The position numbers and the translations under genes are program-made. The notes under the pieces were generated by a model. The model made no database searches. It was given only the letters and a program-made list of their open reading frames with translations, and had not been told where the DNA came from. Positions 25,639 to 34,935 of a stretch of DNA of 64,000 nt are shown one piece after another. Numbering within the stretch: position 1 is the first letter of the stretch; the number at the start of each line of letters is the position of its first letter. This stretch comes from Pseudomonas fluorescens (lineage in GTDB: Bacteria > Pseudomonadota > Gammaproteobacteria > Pseudomonadales > Pseudomonadaceae): positions 1 to 64,000 of the forward strand of contig NZ_MSDF01000051.1 of the NCBI RefSeq assembly GCF_002022275.1, in the 5' to 3' direction.

Positions 25639-26448
25639 ATGCCAGACATCGCCCCAGCCGATGATTGCCAACACTCCCAAGCCACCGGCGAGTTGGTTCT
25701 GCGACATCACTTGTGCTGGCGTCATCGCGACCTGGATGGCGTGATGTCCTACTACCACCCCGACATTCAATACCACGACTTTTTCCAGAACCGCGTGGTG
25801 GGTTACGCCGAGCTGCGTGAATACCTGCAAGCCAGCATGCCGCGTGGCGCCGACGAGGCGATCGAGCACACCGACCGCATTCGCGCCGACGGCGACACCG
25901 CGTTCATTCAGTACCGCATTACGCTGCGTGGCGGCCAGGGGCTGGTGTCGTTTCGTACCAGCGAAGCCATCACCGTGCGTGACGGGTTGATCTGGCGAGT
26001 CAATGAATACGCCTCGTTGGTACACGAACAGCCCGCTCAGGCGATGCGCCCGACGGTCAGCCGCCTCGGCCTGTCACCCCAGCAACTGGGGCATATGGCC
26101 AAGGATTTACAGCAGTATTTTGAGCTAAAGCAACCGTATCTCGACCCCGAACTGGACCTGCAACGCGTGGCCAGGGAGTGTGGTTACAGCCGCAACCAGA
26201 TTTCCTACCTGTTGAACCAGGTACTGGGGCAAAGCTTCTACCGCTACGTCAACAGTGCCAGGCTCCAGCATTTGCTCGCTGCGCTGGAAACGGCGGCGCC
26301 GCCGATCAAAATCGATGATCTGGCCTTTGCCGCCGGTTTCAATTCACTGTCGGCGTTCTACAGCGCGTTTCGCCAGCACACCGGCCAATCGCCCAAAGCC
26401 TACGTCAAACAAATTTCCCTGCGTGCACGCGCGCAAGACAGCCCGTAA
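25639..26448 (+). CDS. AraC-family regulator with SnoaL/NTF2-like sensor domain
   Basis: A 269-residue regulator. Residues about 15-135 form an NTF2/SnoaL-like fold (RHRDLDGVMSYYHPDIQYHD; FRTSEAITVRDGLIWRVNEY) and the C-terminal 110 carry an AraC DNA-binding domain (LDLQRVARECGYSRNQISYL; IDDLAFAAGFNSLSAFYSAF). The ATG at 25639 is favoured over an upstream TTG. It sits 49 bp before the oxidoreductase gene in the same direction and probably controls the oxidoreductase/cupin/binding-protein genes. Confidence 0.82.
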   Translation: MPDIAPADDCQHSQATGELVLRHHLCWRHRDLDGVMSYYHPDIQYHDFFQNRVVGYAELREYLQASMPRGADEAIEHTDRIRADGDTAFIQYRITLRGGQGLVSFRTSEAITVRDGLIWRVNEYASLVHEQPAQAMRPTVSRLGLSPQQLGHMAKDLQQYFELKQPYLDPELDLQRVARECGYSRNQISYLLNQVLGQSFYRYVNSARLQHLLAALETAAPPIKIDDLAFAAGFNSLSAFYSAFRQHTGQSPKAYVKQISLRARAQDSP

Positions 26449-26497
26449 CCCGGCGCTCTAGGATCGACCCTATCGAAATGAGGTAGGGGAGCTTGGC

Positions 26498-27904
26498 ATG
26501 CCGGCATGGCGCAACATCAGTTTATGGATGGACCAGTTGGACGATCCGCTGATCGCGCGACCGTCGCTGGAACATGACCTGGACGTCAACGTGGCCATTA
26601 TCGGGGCTGGCTACACCGGCCTGTGGACCGCCTACTATCTGAAACGCCAGGCGCCCGAGCTGAAAATCGCGATTATCGAAGCGCAGACTGCCGGTTTCGG
26701 CGCGTCGGGCCGTAACGGTGGCTGGTTGATGGGCAACTTGCTCGGCGAAGACCGTTTGCTGGCGGGCCTCAATCCTGAACAGCGCCGCGCCTCGTATGAC
26801 TTGCTGCACGGCATTCCGGATGAAGTGGCCCGCGTGCTGGCCCGCGAAGGCATCGATTGCGACTACCGCAAAGGCGGCGCGCTGTATTGCGCCGCACGCT
26901 ACCCCGAGCAGGAAGGCAGCCTGCGTCGCTACCTGGACAAACTTCACGCCCAAGGCCTCACCGACGATGACTACCGCTGGCTGAGCCCACAGCAATTGGC
27001 CGAACAGATTCGTATCGCCAAACCTTATGGCGGTATCTATGCACCCCATGTCGCGACCATTAACCCCGCCAAGTTGGTGCGTGGCCTGGCGCGGGTCGTG
27101 GAAACCATGGGTGTGGCGATCTACGAAAACAGCCCGGTCACCGCGTGGCAATCCGGCAGCCTGCGCACCGCCAAGGCCAGTGTGCGGGCAGCCTGGGTGG
27201 TGCCGGCAGTGGAGGGTTACGCCAACACCTTGCCGCCGCTTGGGCGCTATCAGTTGCCGGTGCAGAGCTTGATCGTCGCCACCGAGCCACTCGCCGCGAG
27301 CGTCTGGGATGAAATCGGCTTGAGTAACGGTCAGGCGTTTGGCGAAAGCAGCCGTCAGGTCACCTACGGCCAGCGCACGGCAGACAACCGCTTGGTGTTC
27401 GGCGCCCGCGGCGGATACCAGTTCGCCGGAAAACTGCGCCACAACTTCGATTTGACGGACAGCGAAGTGGAGCTGCGTCGCTACCTGTTCGGCGAACTCT
27501 TCCCACAGCTTAAAAAGGTCAGGATTACCCATTCCTGGGGCGGCAACCTTGGCATGTCGCGCAATTTCCGACCCCATATGCTCTGCGACCACAAAACCGG
27601 CATCGCGCTGTCCGGTGGTTATGGCGGGGAGGGCGTCGGTGCCACCAACCTGGGTGGCCGCACCTTGGCCGATCTGATCCTCGGCCTCGACACGCCTCTA
27701 ACCACGCAACCCTGGGTGATCCGCCAGCGCGGCCTCGACGCGCTCAAGGCCTGGGAACCCGAACCGTGCCGCTGGCTGGGCTACAACGCGATCATTCGCA
27801 GTTTTGTCCATGAAGACCAGGTGTTGGCGAACCCCAACACCGCCCCTTGGCGCCGCAAATTGGCGACGAGCGTGGCCGGGTTCATGGAAGGCTTCATGCA
27901 TTAA
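26498..27904 (+). CDS. FAD-dependent amine oxidoreductase, PuuB-like
   Basis: A 468-residue DAO-superfamily flavoenzyme. The dinucleotide-binding loop is VAIIGAGYTGLWTAYYLKRQ (about residues 28-50), followed by GFGASGRNGGWLMG and the C-terminal GIALSGGYGGEGVGATNLGG that closes on FAD. The family oxidises gamma-glutamylputrescine or related amines to an aldehyde, releasing ammonia and peroxide. With the cupin and PotF-like genes behind it, this suggests polyamine or related amine catabolism. The exact substrate is not determinable here. Confidence 0.85.
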   Translation: MPAWRNISLWMDQLDDPLIARPSLEHDLDVNVAIIGAGYTGLWTAYYLKRQAPELKIAIIEAQTAGFGASGRNGGWLMGNLLGEDRLLAGLNPEQRRASYDLLHGIPDEVARVLAREGIDCDYRKGGALYCAARYPEQEGSLRRYLDKLHAQGLTDDDYRWLSPQQLAEQIRIAKPYGGIYAPHVATINPAKLVRGLARVVETMGVAIYENSPVTAWQSGSLRTAKASVRAAWVVPAVEGYANTLPPLGRYQLPVQSLIVATEPLAASVWDEIGLSNGQAFGESSRQVTYGQRTADNRLVFGARGGYQFAGKLRHNFDLTDSEVELRRYLFGELFPQLKKVRITHSWGGNLGMSRNFRPHMLCDHKTGIALSGGYGGEGVGATNLGGRTLADLILGLDTPLTTQPWVIRQRGLDALKAWEPEPCRWLGYNAIIRSFVHEDQVLANPNTAPWRRKLATSVAGFMEGFMH

Positions 27905-27930
27905 TCCGTTTCACTCACACGGGAAAACCC

Positions 27931-28272
27931 ATGAGCATCACTCAATTCAAAGACACGCTGAATGCCCACTTGCCGGACGCCTCACCGGTGGCCGTGCCTC
28001 TGGGCGAACCGGTGGCCGTGGCCTCGACCTTGAGCGTGGAGCGCTCCGACGGCGTCGAAACCGGCATCTGGGAATGCACCCCGGGCCGCTGGCGTCGGCA
28101 GATCAAATCCCAGGAGTTTTGCCACTTCATCAGCGGCCGCTGCACCTTCACCCCTGACAGCGGTGAAGTGGTTCACATAGAAGCTGGCGATGCACTGATG
28201 TTGCCAGCCAATAGCACCGGTATCTGGGATATCCAGGAAACCGTGCGCAAGACCTACGTACTGATTCTGTAA
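27931..28272 (+). CDS. Cupin-domain protein (DUF861/EutQ-like)
   Basis: A 113-residue single cupin. ATG 27931 follows GGGAAAA. The conserved strand GIWECTPGRWRRQIKSQEFC and the FISGRCTFTPDSGEVVHIEA hairpin match the small cupins that accompany PuuB-like oxidoreductases in amine-catabolic clusters. Its role is unknown; an accessory or sugar/amine-binding function is supposed. It lies 26 bp after the oxidoreductase gene and 60 bp before the binding-protein gene. Confidence 0.8.
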   Translation: MSITQFKDTLNAHLPDASPVAVPLGEPVAVASTLSVERSDGVETGIWECTPGRWRRQIKSQEFCHFISGRCTFTPDSGEVVHIEAGDALMLPANSTGIWDIQETVRKTYVLIL

Positions 28273-28332
28273 CGCTTTGATCCTTGATCGCCTGCCATAA
28301 AAACAGCCCTAAAACCGCCAGGAAATCGAACC

Positions 28333-29412
28333 ATGAAAGCCATTGCCCTGTTGCCCTTGATGTTGGTGGCCTCTATCAGCCAGGCCGCCGAGACGGTGAA
28401 GATCTACAACTGGTCGGACTACATCGCGCCGGACACCACCAAGAATTTCCAGAAAGAAACCGGCATCGGTTTCACCTATGACGTGTACGACAGCAACGAA
28501 ACCCTCGACGGCAAGTTGATGACCGGTAAATCCGGTTACGACGTGGTGTTTCCGTCCAACCACTTCATGGCCCGGCAGATTCAGGGCGGTGCGCTGAAAA
28601 AGCTCGACAAGAGCCAGTTGCCGAACTGGAAAAACCTCAACCCGGTGCTGCTCAAGGCCCTGGAAAACAACGACCCGGGCAACGCCCACGGCTTCCCGTA
28701 CCTGTGGGGCAGCACCGGCATCGGCTACAACATCGACAAGGTCAAGGCGGTGCTGGGCGACAACGCCCCTGTGGATTCGTGGGACCTGATCTTCAAACCC
28801 GAGAACATGGCCAAACTGCAGAAATGCGGCGTGGCGATCCTCGACAACGGCCCGGAACTGCTGCCGGCCGCGCTGAATTACCTGGGCCTGCCGCACCACA
28901 GCAAAAAGGCTGAAGACTACAAAAAAGCCGAAGACTTGCTGATGAAAGTGCGGCCTTACGTGGCGTACTTCCACTCCTCAAAATACACCGCTGACCTGGC
29001 CAATGGTGATATCTGCGTGGCCGTCGGTTTCTCCGGCGACATCCTGCAGGCCGAAAGCCGCGCCAAGGAAGCCAAGAACGGCGTGAACATTGGCTACAAC
29101 ATTCCCAAGGAAGGCGCCGCGATCTGGTTCGACATGGTCGCCATGCCCGCCGATGCACCGGATGAAAAGGCGGGCTATGCGTTCATGAACTACCTGTTGC
29201 GCCCGGAAGTGATGGCCAGCATTACCAACTACGTGCACTACGCCAACGGCAACAGTGCGGCCGACAGCCTGGTAGACCCGGCGATCAAGTCGGACACCAA
29301 GGTGTACCCGAGCCCGGAAATGATGGGCAAGCTGTTTGCGCTGGAGGCGATGCCGCTGAACATCGACCGGATTCGTACGCGGGTGTGGAACACCATTCGG
29401 ACCGGCAAGTAG
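28333..29412 (+). CDS. Periplasmic polyamine-binding protein, PotF-like
   Basis: A 359-residue extracellular solute-binding protein with a clear signal peptide (MKAIALLPLMLVASISQAAE). The mature part opens VKIYNWSDYIAPDTTKNF, the hallmark of PotF/SpuD-type putrescine or spermidine receptors, and keeps YDVVFPSNHFMARQ and the SGDILQAE ligand segment. No ABC permease or ATPase genes follow, so it must work with a transporter elsewhere or serve as a sensor component. It is last in the amine module. Confidence 0.87.
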   Translation: MKAIALLPLMLVASISQAAETVKIYNWSDYIAPDTTKNFQKETGIGFTYDVYDSNETLDGKLMTGKSGYDVVFPSNHFMARQIQGGALKKLDKSQLPNWKNLNPVLLKALENNDPGNAHGFPYLWGSTGIGYNIDKVKAVLGDNAPVDSWDLIFKPENMAKLQKCGVAILDNGPELLPAALNYLGLPHHSKKAEDYKKAEDLLMKVRPYVAYFHSSKYTADLANGDICVAVGFSGDILQAESRAKEAKNGVNIGYNIPKEGAAIWFDMVAMPADAPDEKAGYAFMNYLLRPEVMASITNYVHYANGNSAADSLVDPAIKSDTKVYPSPEMMGKLFALEAMPLNIDRIRTRVWNTIRTGK

Positions 29413-29430
29413 GCGTGATACAGCACCCAT

Positions 29431-29518
29431 GTGGGAGCTGGCTTGCCTGCGATAGCGTCCCGTCAGTTGGCCTGGATGGTGACTGACGCTGCGCTATCGC
29501 GGGCAAGCCCGCTCCCAC
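29431..29518. repeat. REP-type long hairpin
   Basis: GTGGGAGCTGGCTTGCCTGC faces GCGGGCAAGCCCGCTCCCAC around a variable centre, directly after the PotF-like stop codon. It likely stabilises the 3' end of that transcript. Confidence 0.85.
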
Positions 29519-29929
29519 CTGTTTGACTGAGTGTGCACCAATAAGGGAGTGTGTCCCGGTAATAGGGGGCAAGTTTAATTATTAGTGTAAGTAGTGGCTC
29601 TTTAATGTTGCTAATGACACCGTGACAATATATTGGATCCATTATCTAAGTACGCCGCCTGGCAGAGGCGGCTTTAGCGCTATTTAATATTTAAATATGA
29701 GTGCGCGGAATTTTCTGCAGTAAACGCAATCACCCCCAACAAACGCTGCACGGCACTTCCTCAAGTTGAATCTACGTCACATTTTCATCGTTGAAATATT
29801 TGTAGACGAAAGATTTCAAGTTGTGTCAGTTTCGATACGCCTTCAAAAGAGGCGAGTGATAGGACGATCTCGCCCGCGAGGTTCCTATCGACCAAAGACT
29901 GATGCACTTGCAAACAAGGAAGTACGTTT
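29519..29929. promoter_or_regulatory. AT-rich promoter region of the aprA cluster
   Basis: About 410 bp without a gene, AT-rich between 29570 and 29850. It must hold the promoter and control region of the protease-lipase cluster. No operator is called with confidence. Confidence 0.45.
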
Positions 29930-31363
29930 ATGTCAAAAGTAAAAGACAAAGCTATTGTATCTGCCGCGCAAGCCAGCACTGCTTACTCGCAAATCGATAG
30001 CTTTAGCCACCTGTACGACCGTGGCGGTAACCTCACGGTCAATGGCAAACCGTCCTGGACCGTGGACCAGGCAGCGGACCACCTGCTGCGTGATGGCGCC
30101 TCGTACAAAGACGTGAACCACAACGGCAAGATCGATCTGACCTACACCTTCCTCACCTCGGCTTCCACGGCAACCATGAACAAACATGGCATCTCCGGGT
30201 TCAGCCAGTTCAACGCCCAGCAGAAAGCACAGGCCGTACTGGCCATGCAATCCTGGTCGGATGTCGCCAACGTGAGCTTTACCGAAAGCGCCACGGGCGG
30301 TGACACGCACATGACCTTCGCCAACTACAGTGGTGGCCAGGCCGGTGCAGCAGCCTTCGCCTACCTGCCCGGCACCGGCGCAGGCTACGACGGCACTTCG
30401 TGGTACCTGACCAACAACAGCTACACGGTCAACAAAACGCCGGACGTGAACAACTATGGTCGGCAGACCCTGACCCACGAAATCGGCCACACCCTGGGCC
30501 TGGCGCACCCTGGCGACTACAACGCCGGGACCGGCAACCCAACCTATCAAGACGCGGACTATGGACAGGACACGCGTGGCTACAGCGTCATGAGTTACTG
30601 GAGTGAGAGCAACACCAACCAGAACTTCAGCAAAGGCGGCGTCGAGGCTTACGCTTCTGGCCCGCTGATCGACGACATTGCCGCGATCCAGAAGCTCTAC
30701 GGCGCCAACTACAGCACCCGCGCCGGTGACACCACCTACGGGTTCAACTCCAACACCGGGCGTGATTTCTATAGCGCCACATCCAATGCCGACAAGCTGG
30801 TGTTTTCGGTATGGGACGGTGGCGGCAACGACACCCTGGACTTCTCCGGTTTCACCCAGAACCAGAAGATCAACCTCACTGAAGGTTCGTTCTCCGACGT
30901 TGGCGGCCTGGTGGGCAACGTGTCCATCGCCAAGGGCGTGACCGTCGAGAACGCGTTTGGTGGTGCGGGCAATGACCTGATCATCGGTAACAACGCAGCC
31001 AACCTCATCAAAGGCGGTGCCGGCAACGACATCATCTACGGCGGTGGCGGTGCAGACCAGCTGTGGGGCGGCGCGGGCAACGACACCTTCGTGTACGGCG
31101 CCAGCTCCGACTCCAAGCCGGGTGCAGCCGACAAGATCTTTGACTTCACCTCGGGTTCGGACAAGATCGACCTGTCCGGCATTACCAAAGGTGCAGGCCT
31201 GACCTTCGTCAATGCGTTCACCGGACATGCCGGCGATGCTGTGCTGAGCTATGCCTCGGGTACCAACCTGGGCACCTTGGCCGTCGACTTCTCGGGTCAC
31301 GGCGTGGCGGATTTCCTCGTCACCACCGTTGGCCAGGCAGCCGTCAGCGACATCGTGGCGTGA
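29930..31363 (+). CDS. aprA: Serralysin-type alkaline metalloprotease AprA
   Basis: A 477-residue secreted zinc protease. The catalytic motif LTHEIGHTLGLAH (residues about 181-193) has the three zinc His and the catalytic Glu, and the Met-turn is YSVMSYW. RTX calcium-binding nonapeptides follow (GGAGNDLIIG, GGAGNDIIYG, GGAGNDTFVYG; about 344-390). The C-terminus ends SDIVA, the type I secretion signal. There is no N-terminal signal peptide, only a short propeptide. It degrades proteins such as casein, and its export genes aprDEF lie downstream. It is first in the cluster. Confidence 0.97.
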   Translation: MSKVKDKAIVSAAQASTAYSQIDSFSHLYDRGGNLTVNGKPSWTVDQAADHLLRDGASYKDVNHNGKIDLTYTFLTSASTATMNKHGISGFSQFNAQQKAQAVLAMQSWSDVANVSFTESATGGDTHMTFANYSGGQAGAAAFAYLPGTGAGYDGTSWYLTNNSYTVNKTPDVNNYGRQTLTHEIGHTLGLAHPGDYNAGTGNPTYQDADYGQDTRGYSVMSYWSESNTNQNFSKGGVEAYASGPLIDDIAAIQKLYGANYSTRAGDTTYGFNSNTGRDFYSATSNADKLVFSVWDGGGNDTLDFSGFTQNQKINLTEGSFSDVGGLVGNVSIAKGVTVENAFGGAGNDLIIGNNAANLIKGGAGNDIIYGGGGADQLWGGAGNDTFVYGASSDSKPGAADKIFDFTSGSDKIDLSGITKGAGLTFVNAFTGHAGDAVLSYASGTNLGTLAVDFSGHGVADFLVTTVGQAAVSDIVA

Positions 31364-31372
31364 TGTAAAACG

Positions 31373-31392
31373 CGCGGCGCTCCGGCGCCGCG
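31373..31392 (+). terminator. GC-rich hairpin between aprA and inh
   Basis: CGCGGCGC-TCCG-GCGCCGCG is a perfect 8-bp stem 10 bp after the aprA stop. It is followed by GTTCC rather than a T run, so it is more likely an mRNA-stabilising or partial-attenuation hairpin than a full terminator. Confidence 0.6.
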
Positions 31393-31411
31393 TTCCAGGA
31401 CGGAGCTTTAA

Positions 31412-31780
31412 ATGCCGCGTTTTTCCCATTTGATCGCCTGTGTGTTGCAGGTGTTGTTCGTGTCGGCAGGAGCCCAAGCAATGGCGAGCAGTCTCGTATT
31501 ACCCAGCACCGCCCAACTGGCCGGGCACTGGGAGTTGAAGCAACAGGATCAGGTCTGCGCGCTGGACCTGCTGGAACAGGCCAACGGCCTGGCCGGTGAT
31601 GTGGCGTGCGCCGAACAATGGCTGGGCGACAAACCCCTGAGCTGGTCGCCGACCCCCGACGGTATCTGGCTGATGAATGCCGAAGGCAGCGGGATCACCC
31701 ATTTGAATCGCCAGAAAGAAGGCGAATACAAAGGGCGCACGCCGTCTGGCGCTGAAGTTGTGCTGCAACGAACTCCTTAA
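31412..31780 (+). CDS. inh: Periplasmic alkaline protease inhibitor
   Basis: A 122-residue secreted inhibitor (AprI/Inh family) with a signal peptide ending near AQAMA. The mature domain is an eight-stranded barrel with the typical SSLVLPSTAQLAGHWELK opening, two Cys (CALDLL; VACAEQW) that form the family disulfide, and a final RTPSGAEVVLQ strand. It blocks serralysin that reaches the periplasm by inserting its N-terminus into the active site. The position between aprA and aprD is the known P. fluorescens order. Confidence 0.9.
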   Translation: MPRFSHLIACVLQVLFVSAGAQAMASSLVLPSTAQLAGHWELKQQDQVCALDLLEQANGLAGDVACAEQWLGDKPLSWSPTPDGIWLMNAEGSGITHLNRQKEGEYKGRTPSGAEVVLQRTP

Positions 31781-31784
31781 TAAA

Positions 31785-31804
31785 AAGTTATAAGCATATA
31801 ACTT
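31785..31804. promoter_or_regulatory. Perfect inverted repeat between inh and aprD
   Basis: AAGTTATA-AGCA-TATAACTT is an AT-rich 8-bp inverted repeat in the 100-bp gap between inh and aprD. It could be an operator or a small hairpin controlling the transport genes separately from aprA-inh. Confidence 0.45.
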
Positions 31805-31882
31805 GATTTATTAGTTGGCTGCCTCTTAATCAGGGGTTGGGGCAACTATTGCGCGTTATTCCTTCAGGGAAGATCAAACGAT

Positions 31883-33637
31883 ATGGCGAAGTCCCATGCG
31901 GTTGCGCCCTTGTTTCGGGCGTTGGGTGAATACAAGAGTATTTTGATCAGTGTCGGCTGCTTTACCGCATTGATTAACCTGTTGATGCTGGTGCCGTCGA
32001 TTTACATGCTGCAAGTGTATGACCGCGTGCTGTCCTCCCAGAATGAAACAACACTGGTGATGTTGACGCTGATGGTGGTGGGCTTCTTTGCGTTTATCGG
32101 CACATTGGAAGTCGTGCGCAGTTTTATCGTGATTCGTATCGGCAGCCAGTTGGAGCGGCGTTTCAACTTGCGCGTGTACAAAGCCGCCTTCGAGCGCAAC
32201 CTGCGCAGCGGTCAGGGGCACGCCGGGCAATCGTTGGGCGACCTGACCCATATTCGCCAATTCCTCACCGGGCCTGCGTTGTTCGCATTTTTCGACGCGC
32301 CGTGGTTTCCCATCTACCTGTTCGTGATTTTCCTGTTCAACGTATGGCTCGGCGTGTTGGCCACCGCGGGCGCGGTGCTGCTGATTGCACTGGCGTGCCT
32401 TAACGAATACCTGACCAAAAAGCCCTTGGGCGAGGCCAGCGGCTTTTCCCAGCAGTCCACCCAGTTGGCCACCAGCCATTTGCACAACGCCGAGACCATT
32501 CAGGCGATGGGCATGCTCGGCGCGCTGCGCAAACGCTGGTTTGCCGTGCATTCGCAGTTTCTCGGTTTGCAGAACAAGGCGAGTGATACCGGTTCGGTGA
32601 TCACTTCGCTGAGTAAAAGCCTGCGCCTGTGCCTGCAGTCTCTGGTGTTGGGCTTGGGCGCGTTTCTGGTGATCAAGGGCGAAATCACCGCCGGGATGAT
32701 GATTGCCGGTTCCATTCTGATGGGGCGCGTACTGAGCCCGATCGACCAGCTGATTGCCGTGTGGAAGCAGTGGAGTTCGGCCAAGTTGGCGTACCAGCGC
32801 CTCGACGAATTGCTGCGCGAGTTCCCGCCTGAAGTCGAGCAGATGGCCTTGCCGGCACCCAAGGGCTACGTGAGTTTCGAGCAGGTCAGCGCAGGCCCGC
32901 CGGGCAAGCGCGTGGCGACGTTGCATCAAGTGAGCTTCAACCTCGGGGCGGGCGAAGTGCTTGGCGTGCTGGGCGCGTCCGGCTCTGGCAAATCGACCCT
33001 GGCCCGTGTGCTGGTGGGGGTGTGGCCAACATTGGCGGGCACCGTACGGCTGGACGGCGCCGACATCCATCGCTGGGACCGCGACGACCTCGGCCCCCAT
33101 ATCGGCTATCTGCCCCAAGACATCGAATTGTTCAGCGGCAGCATCGCCGACAACATCGCGCGCTTTCGCGACGCAGACCCGGCGCTGGTCGTGCAGGCCG
33201 CGCAACAAGCTGGCGTGCACGAGCTGATTCTGCGCTTGCCCCAAGGCTACGACACCGTGCTGGGCGACAACGGCGGCGGCCTGTCGGGCGGCCAGAAACA
33301 ACGAGTTGCCCTGGCCCGCGCGCTGTACGGCGGGCCGCGCCTGATCGTGCTGGATGAGCCCAATTCCAACCTCGACACCGTCGGCGAGGCCGCGTTGGCC
33401 AGCGCCATTGTGCAGATGAAAGCCCAGGGCAGCAGTGTGGTGCTGGTCACTCACCGCTCCTCGGCACTGGCCCAGGCCGACAAATTGCTGGTGTTGAACG
33501 ATGGCCGTTTGCAGGCGTTCGGGCCAAGCCAGGAAGTGCTGCGCGCGTTGTCGGGCCAGCAGCAGGAAGCACCACGGGAAAAGGCCGGCGTGAGCCTTAG
33601 CCGTCAGTATTCAGCCGGAAGGAATCCAGGCGCATGA
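31883..33637 (+). CDS. aprD: Type I secretion ABC transporter AprD
   Basis: A 584-residue inner-membrane ABC exporter (PrtD family). Six membrane helices occupy the first 300 residues, followed by an ATPase domain with Walker A GASGSGKST (about 365), the signature LSGGQKQR (about 467) and Walker B RLIVLDEPNSNLD. It energises export of RTX proteins bearing C-terminal signals, here AprA and probably the lipase. It overlaps aprE by 4 bp. Confidence 0.96.
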   Translation: MAKSHAVAPLFRALGEYKSILISVGCFTALINLLMLVPSIYMLQVYDRVLSSQNETTLVMLTLMVVGFFAFIGTLEVVRSFIVIRIGSQLERRFNLRVYKAAFERNLRSGQGHAGQSLGDLTHIRQFLTGPALFAFFDAPWFPIYLFVIFLFNVWLGVLATAGAVLLIALACLNEYLTKKPLGEASGFSQQSTQLATSHLHNAETIQAMGMLGALRKRWFAVHSQFLGLQNKASDTGSVITSLSKSLRLCLQSLVLGLGAFLVIKGEITAGMMIAGSILMGRVLSPIDQLIAVWKQWSSAKLAYQRLDELLREFPPEVEQMALPAPKGYVSFEQVSAGPPGKRVATLHQVSFNLGAGEVLGVLGASGSGKSTLARVLVGVWPTLAGTVRLDGADIHRWDRDDLGPHIGYLPQDIELFSGSIADNIARFRDADPALVVQAAQQAGVHELILRLPQGYDTVLGDNGGGLSGGQKQRVALARALYGGPRLIVLDEPNSNLDTVGEAALASAIVQMKAQGSSVVLVTHRSSALAQADKLLVLNDGRLQAFGPSQEVLRALSGQQQEAPREKAGVSLSRQYSAGRNPGA

Positions 33638-34935
33638 GCAGCCTTACTTTTGAACAGCGTGACGCCGGGTTTTTCGTAAAAATGGGCTGGTTGCTGACGA
33701 TTGTCGGCGCTGGCGGCTTCTTCCTCTGGGCCAGCCTGGCGCCATTGGACCAAGGCATCCCGGTGCAGGGCACGGTGGTGGTGTCCGGCAAGCGCAAGGC
33801 CGTGCAAACCTTCAGCCCCGGTGTGGTCAGCCGGATTCTGGTGAAGGAGGGCGAACTGGTCAAACAAGGCCAGCCGCTGTTCCGCCTTGACCAGACCCAG
33901 AACCAGGCGGATGTGCAGTCCCTGCAAGCCCAATACCGCATGGCCTGGGCCAGCGTCGCGCGCTGGCAGAGTGAGCGGGATAACCACTCGGCGATTACCT
34001 TTCCTGCCCAACTGAGCGCCAATCCTGATCCGGCCCTGTCGCTGGTGCTGGAAGGCCAGCGCCAACTGTTCAGCAGCCGCCGCGAAGCCTTCGCCCGTGA
34101 ACAGGCAGGCATTCGCGCGAACATCGACGGCGCCACCTCGCAATTGGGTGGCATGCGCCGCGCCCGCAGTGATTTGTCGAACCAGGCCCAATCCCTGCGT
34201 GATCAACTGGCCAACCTGCAACCCTTGGCCGACAACGGCTATATCCCGCGCAACCGCTTGCTCGATTACCAGCGCCAACTGTCCCAGGTGCAGCAGGACC
34301 TGGCGCAAAACGCTGGAGAGAGTGGCCGGGTGGAGCAGGGCATCCTTGAATCACGCCTGAAGTTGCAGCAGCACAGCGAGGAATATCAAAAGGAGGTGCG
34401 CAGCCAACTGGCCGACGCGCAACTGCGCAGCCTGACCCTGGAGCAGCAACTCACCTCGGCCGGGTTCGACCTGCAACACAGCGAAATCAACGCGCCAGCC
34501 GACGGCATTGCGGTCAACCTGGGCGTGCACACCGAAGGCGCCGTGGTGCGTGCCGGTGAAACTCTGCTGGAAATCGTGCCTCAGGGCACGCGCCTGGAAG
34601 TGGAAGGGCATCTGCCGGTGCACCTGGTGGACAAGGTCGGCACACATTTGCCGGTGGACATTCTGTTCACCGCCTTCAACCAGAGCCGCACCCCGCGTGT
34701 GCCGGGGGAGGTCAGCCTGATTTCCGCCGACCAGATGCTCGATGAAAAAACCGGCCAGCCGTATTACGTGCTGCGCACCACCGTCAGCGAGGACGCGCTG
34801 GCCAAACTCCATGGCCTGGTGATCAAGCCCGGCATGCCTGCCGAGATGTTCGTGCGCACCGGCGAGCGCTCCTTGCTCAATTACCTGTTCAAGCCGCTGC
34901 TCGATCGCGCCGGCTCCGCGTTGACTGAGGAATGA
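33634..34935 (+). CDS. aprE: Type I secretion membrane-fusion protein AprE
   Basis: A 433-residue HlyD-family adaptor with one N-terminal membrane helix (WLLTIVGAGGFFLWASLAPL), a lipoyl half-motif (QTFSPGVVSRILVKEGELVK), long coiled-coil segments (residues about 90-270) and the second half-motif EINAPADGIAVNLGVHTEGA. It bridges AprD to AprF across the periplasm. Overlaps of 4 bp on both sides show tight coupling. Confidence 0.96.
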   Translation: MSSLTFEQRDAGFFVKMGWLLTIVGAGGFFLWASLAPLDQGIPVQGTVVVSGKRKAVQTFSPGVVSRILVKEGELVKQGQPLFRLDQTQNQADVQSLQAQYRMAWASVARWQSERDNHSAITFPAQLSANPDPALSLVLEGQRQLFSSRREAFAREQAGIRANIDGATSQLGGMRRARSDLSNQAQSLRDQLANLQPLADNGYIPRNRLLDYQRQLSQVQQDLAQNAGESGRVEQGILESRLKLQQHSEEYQKEVRSQLADAQLRSLTLEQQLTSAGFDLQHSEINAPADGIAVNLGVHTEGAVVRAGETLLEIVPQGTRLEVEGHLPVHLVDKVGTHLPVDILFTAFNQSRTPRVPGEVSLISADQMLDEKTGQPYYVLRTTVSEDALAKLHGLVIKPGMPAEMFVRTGERSLLNYLFKPLLDRAGSALTEE

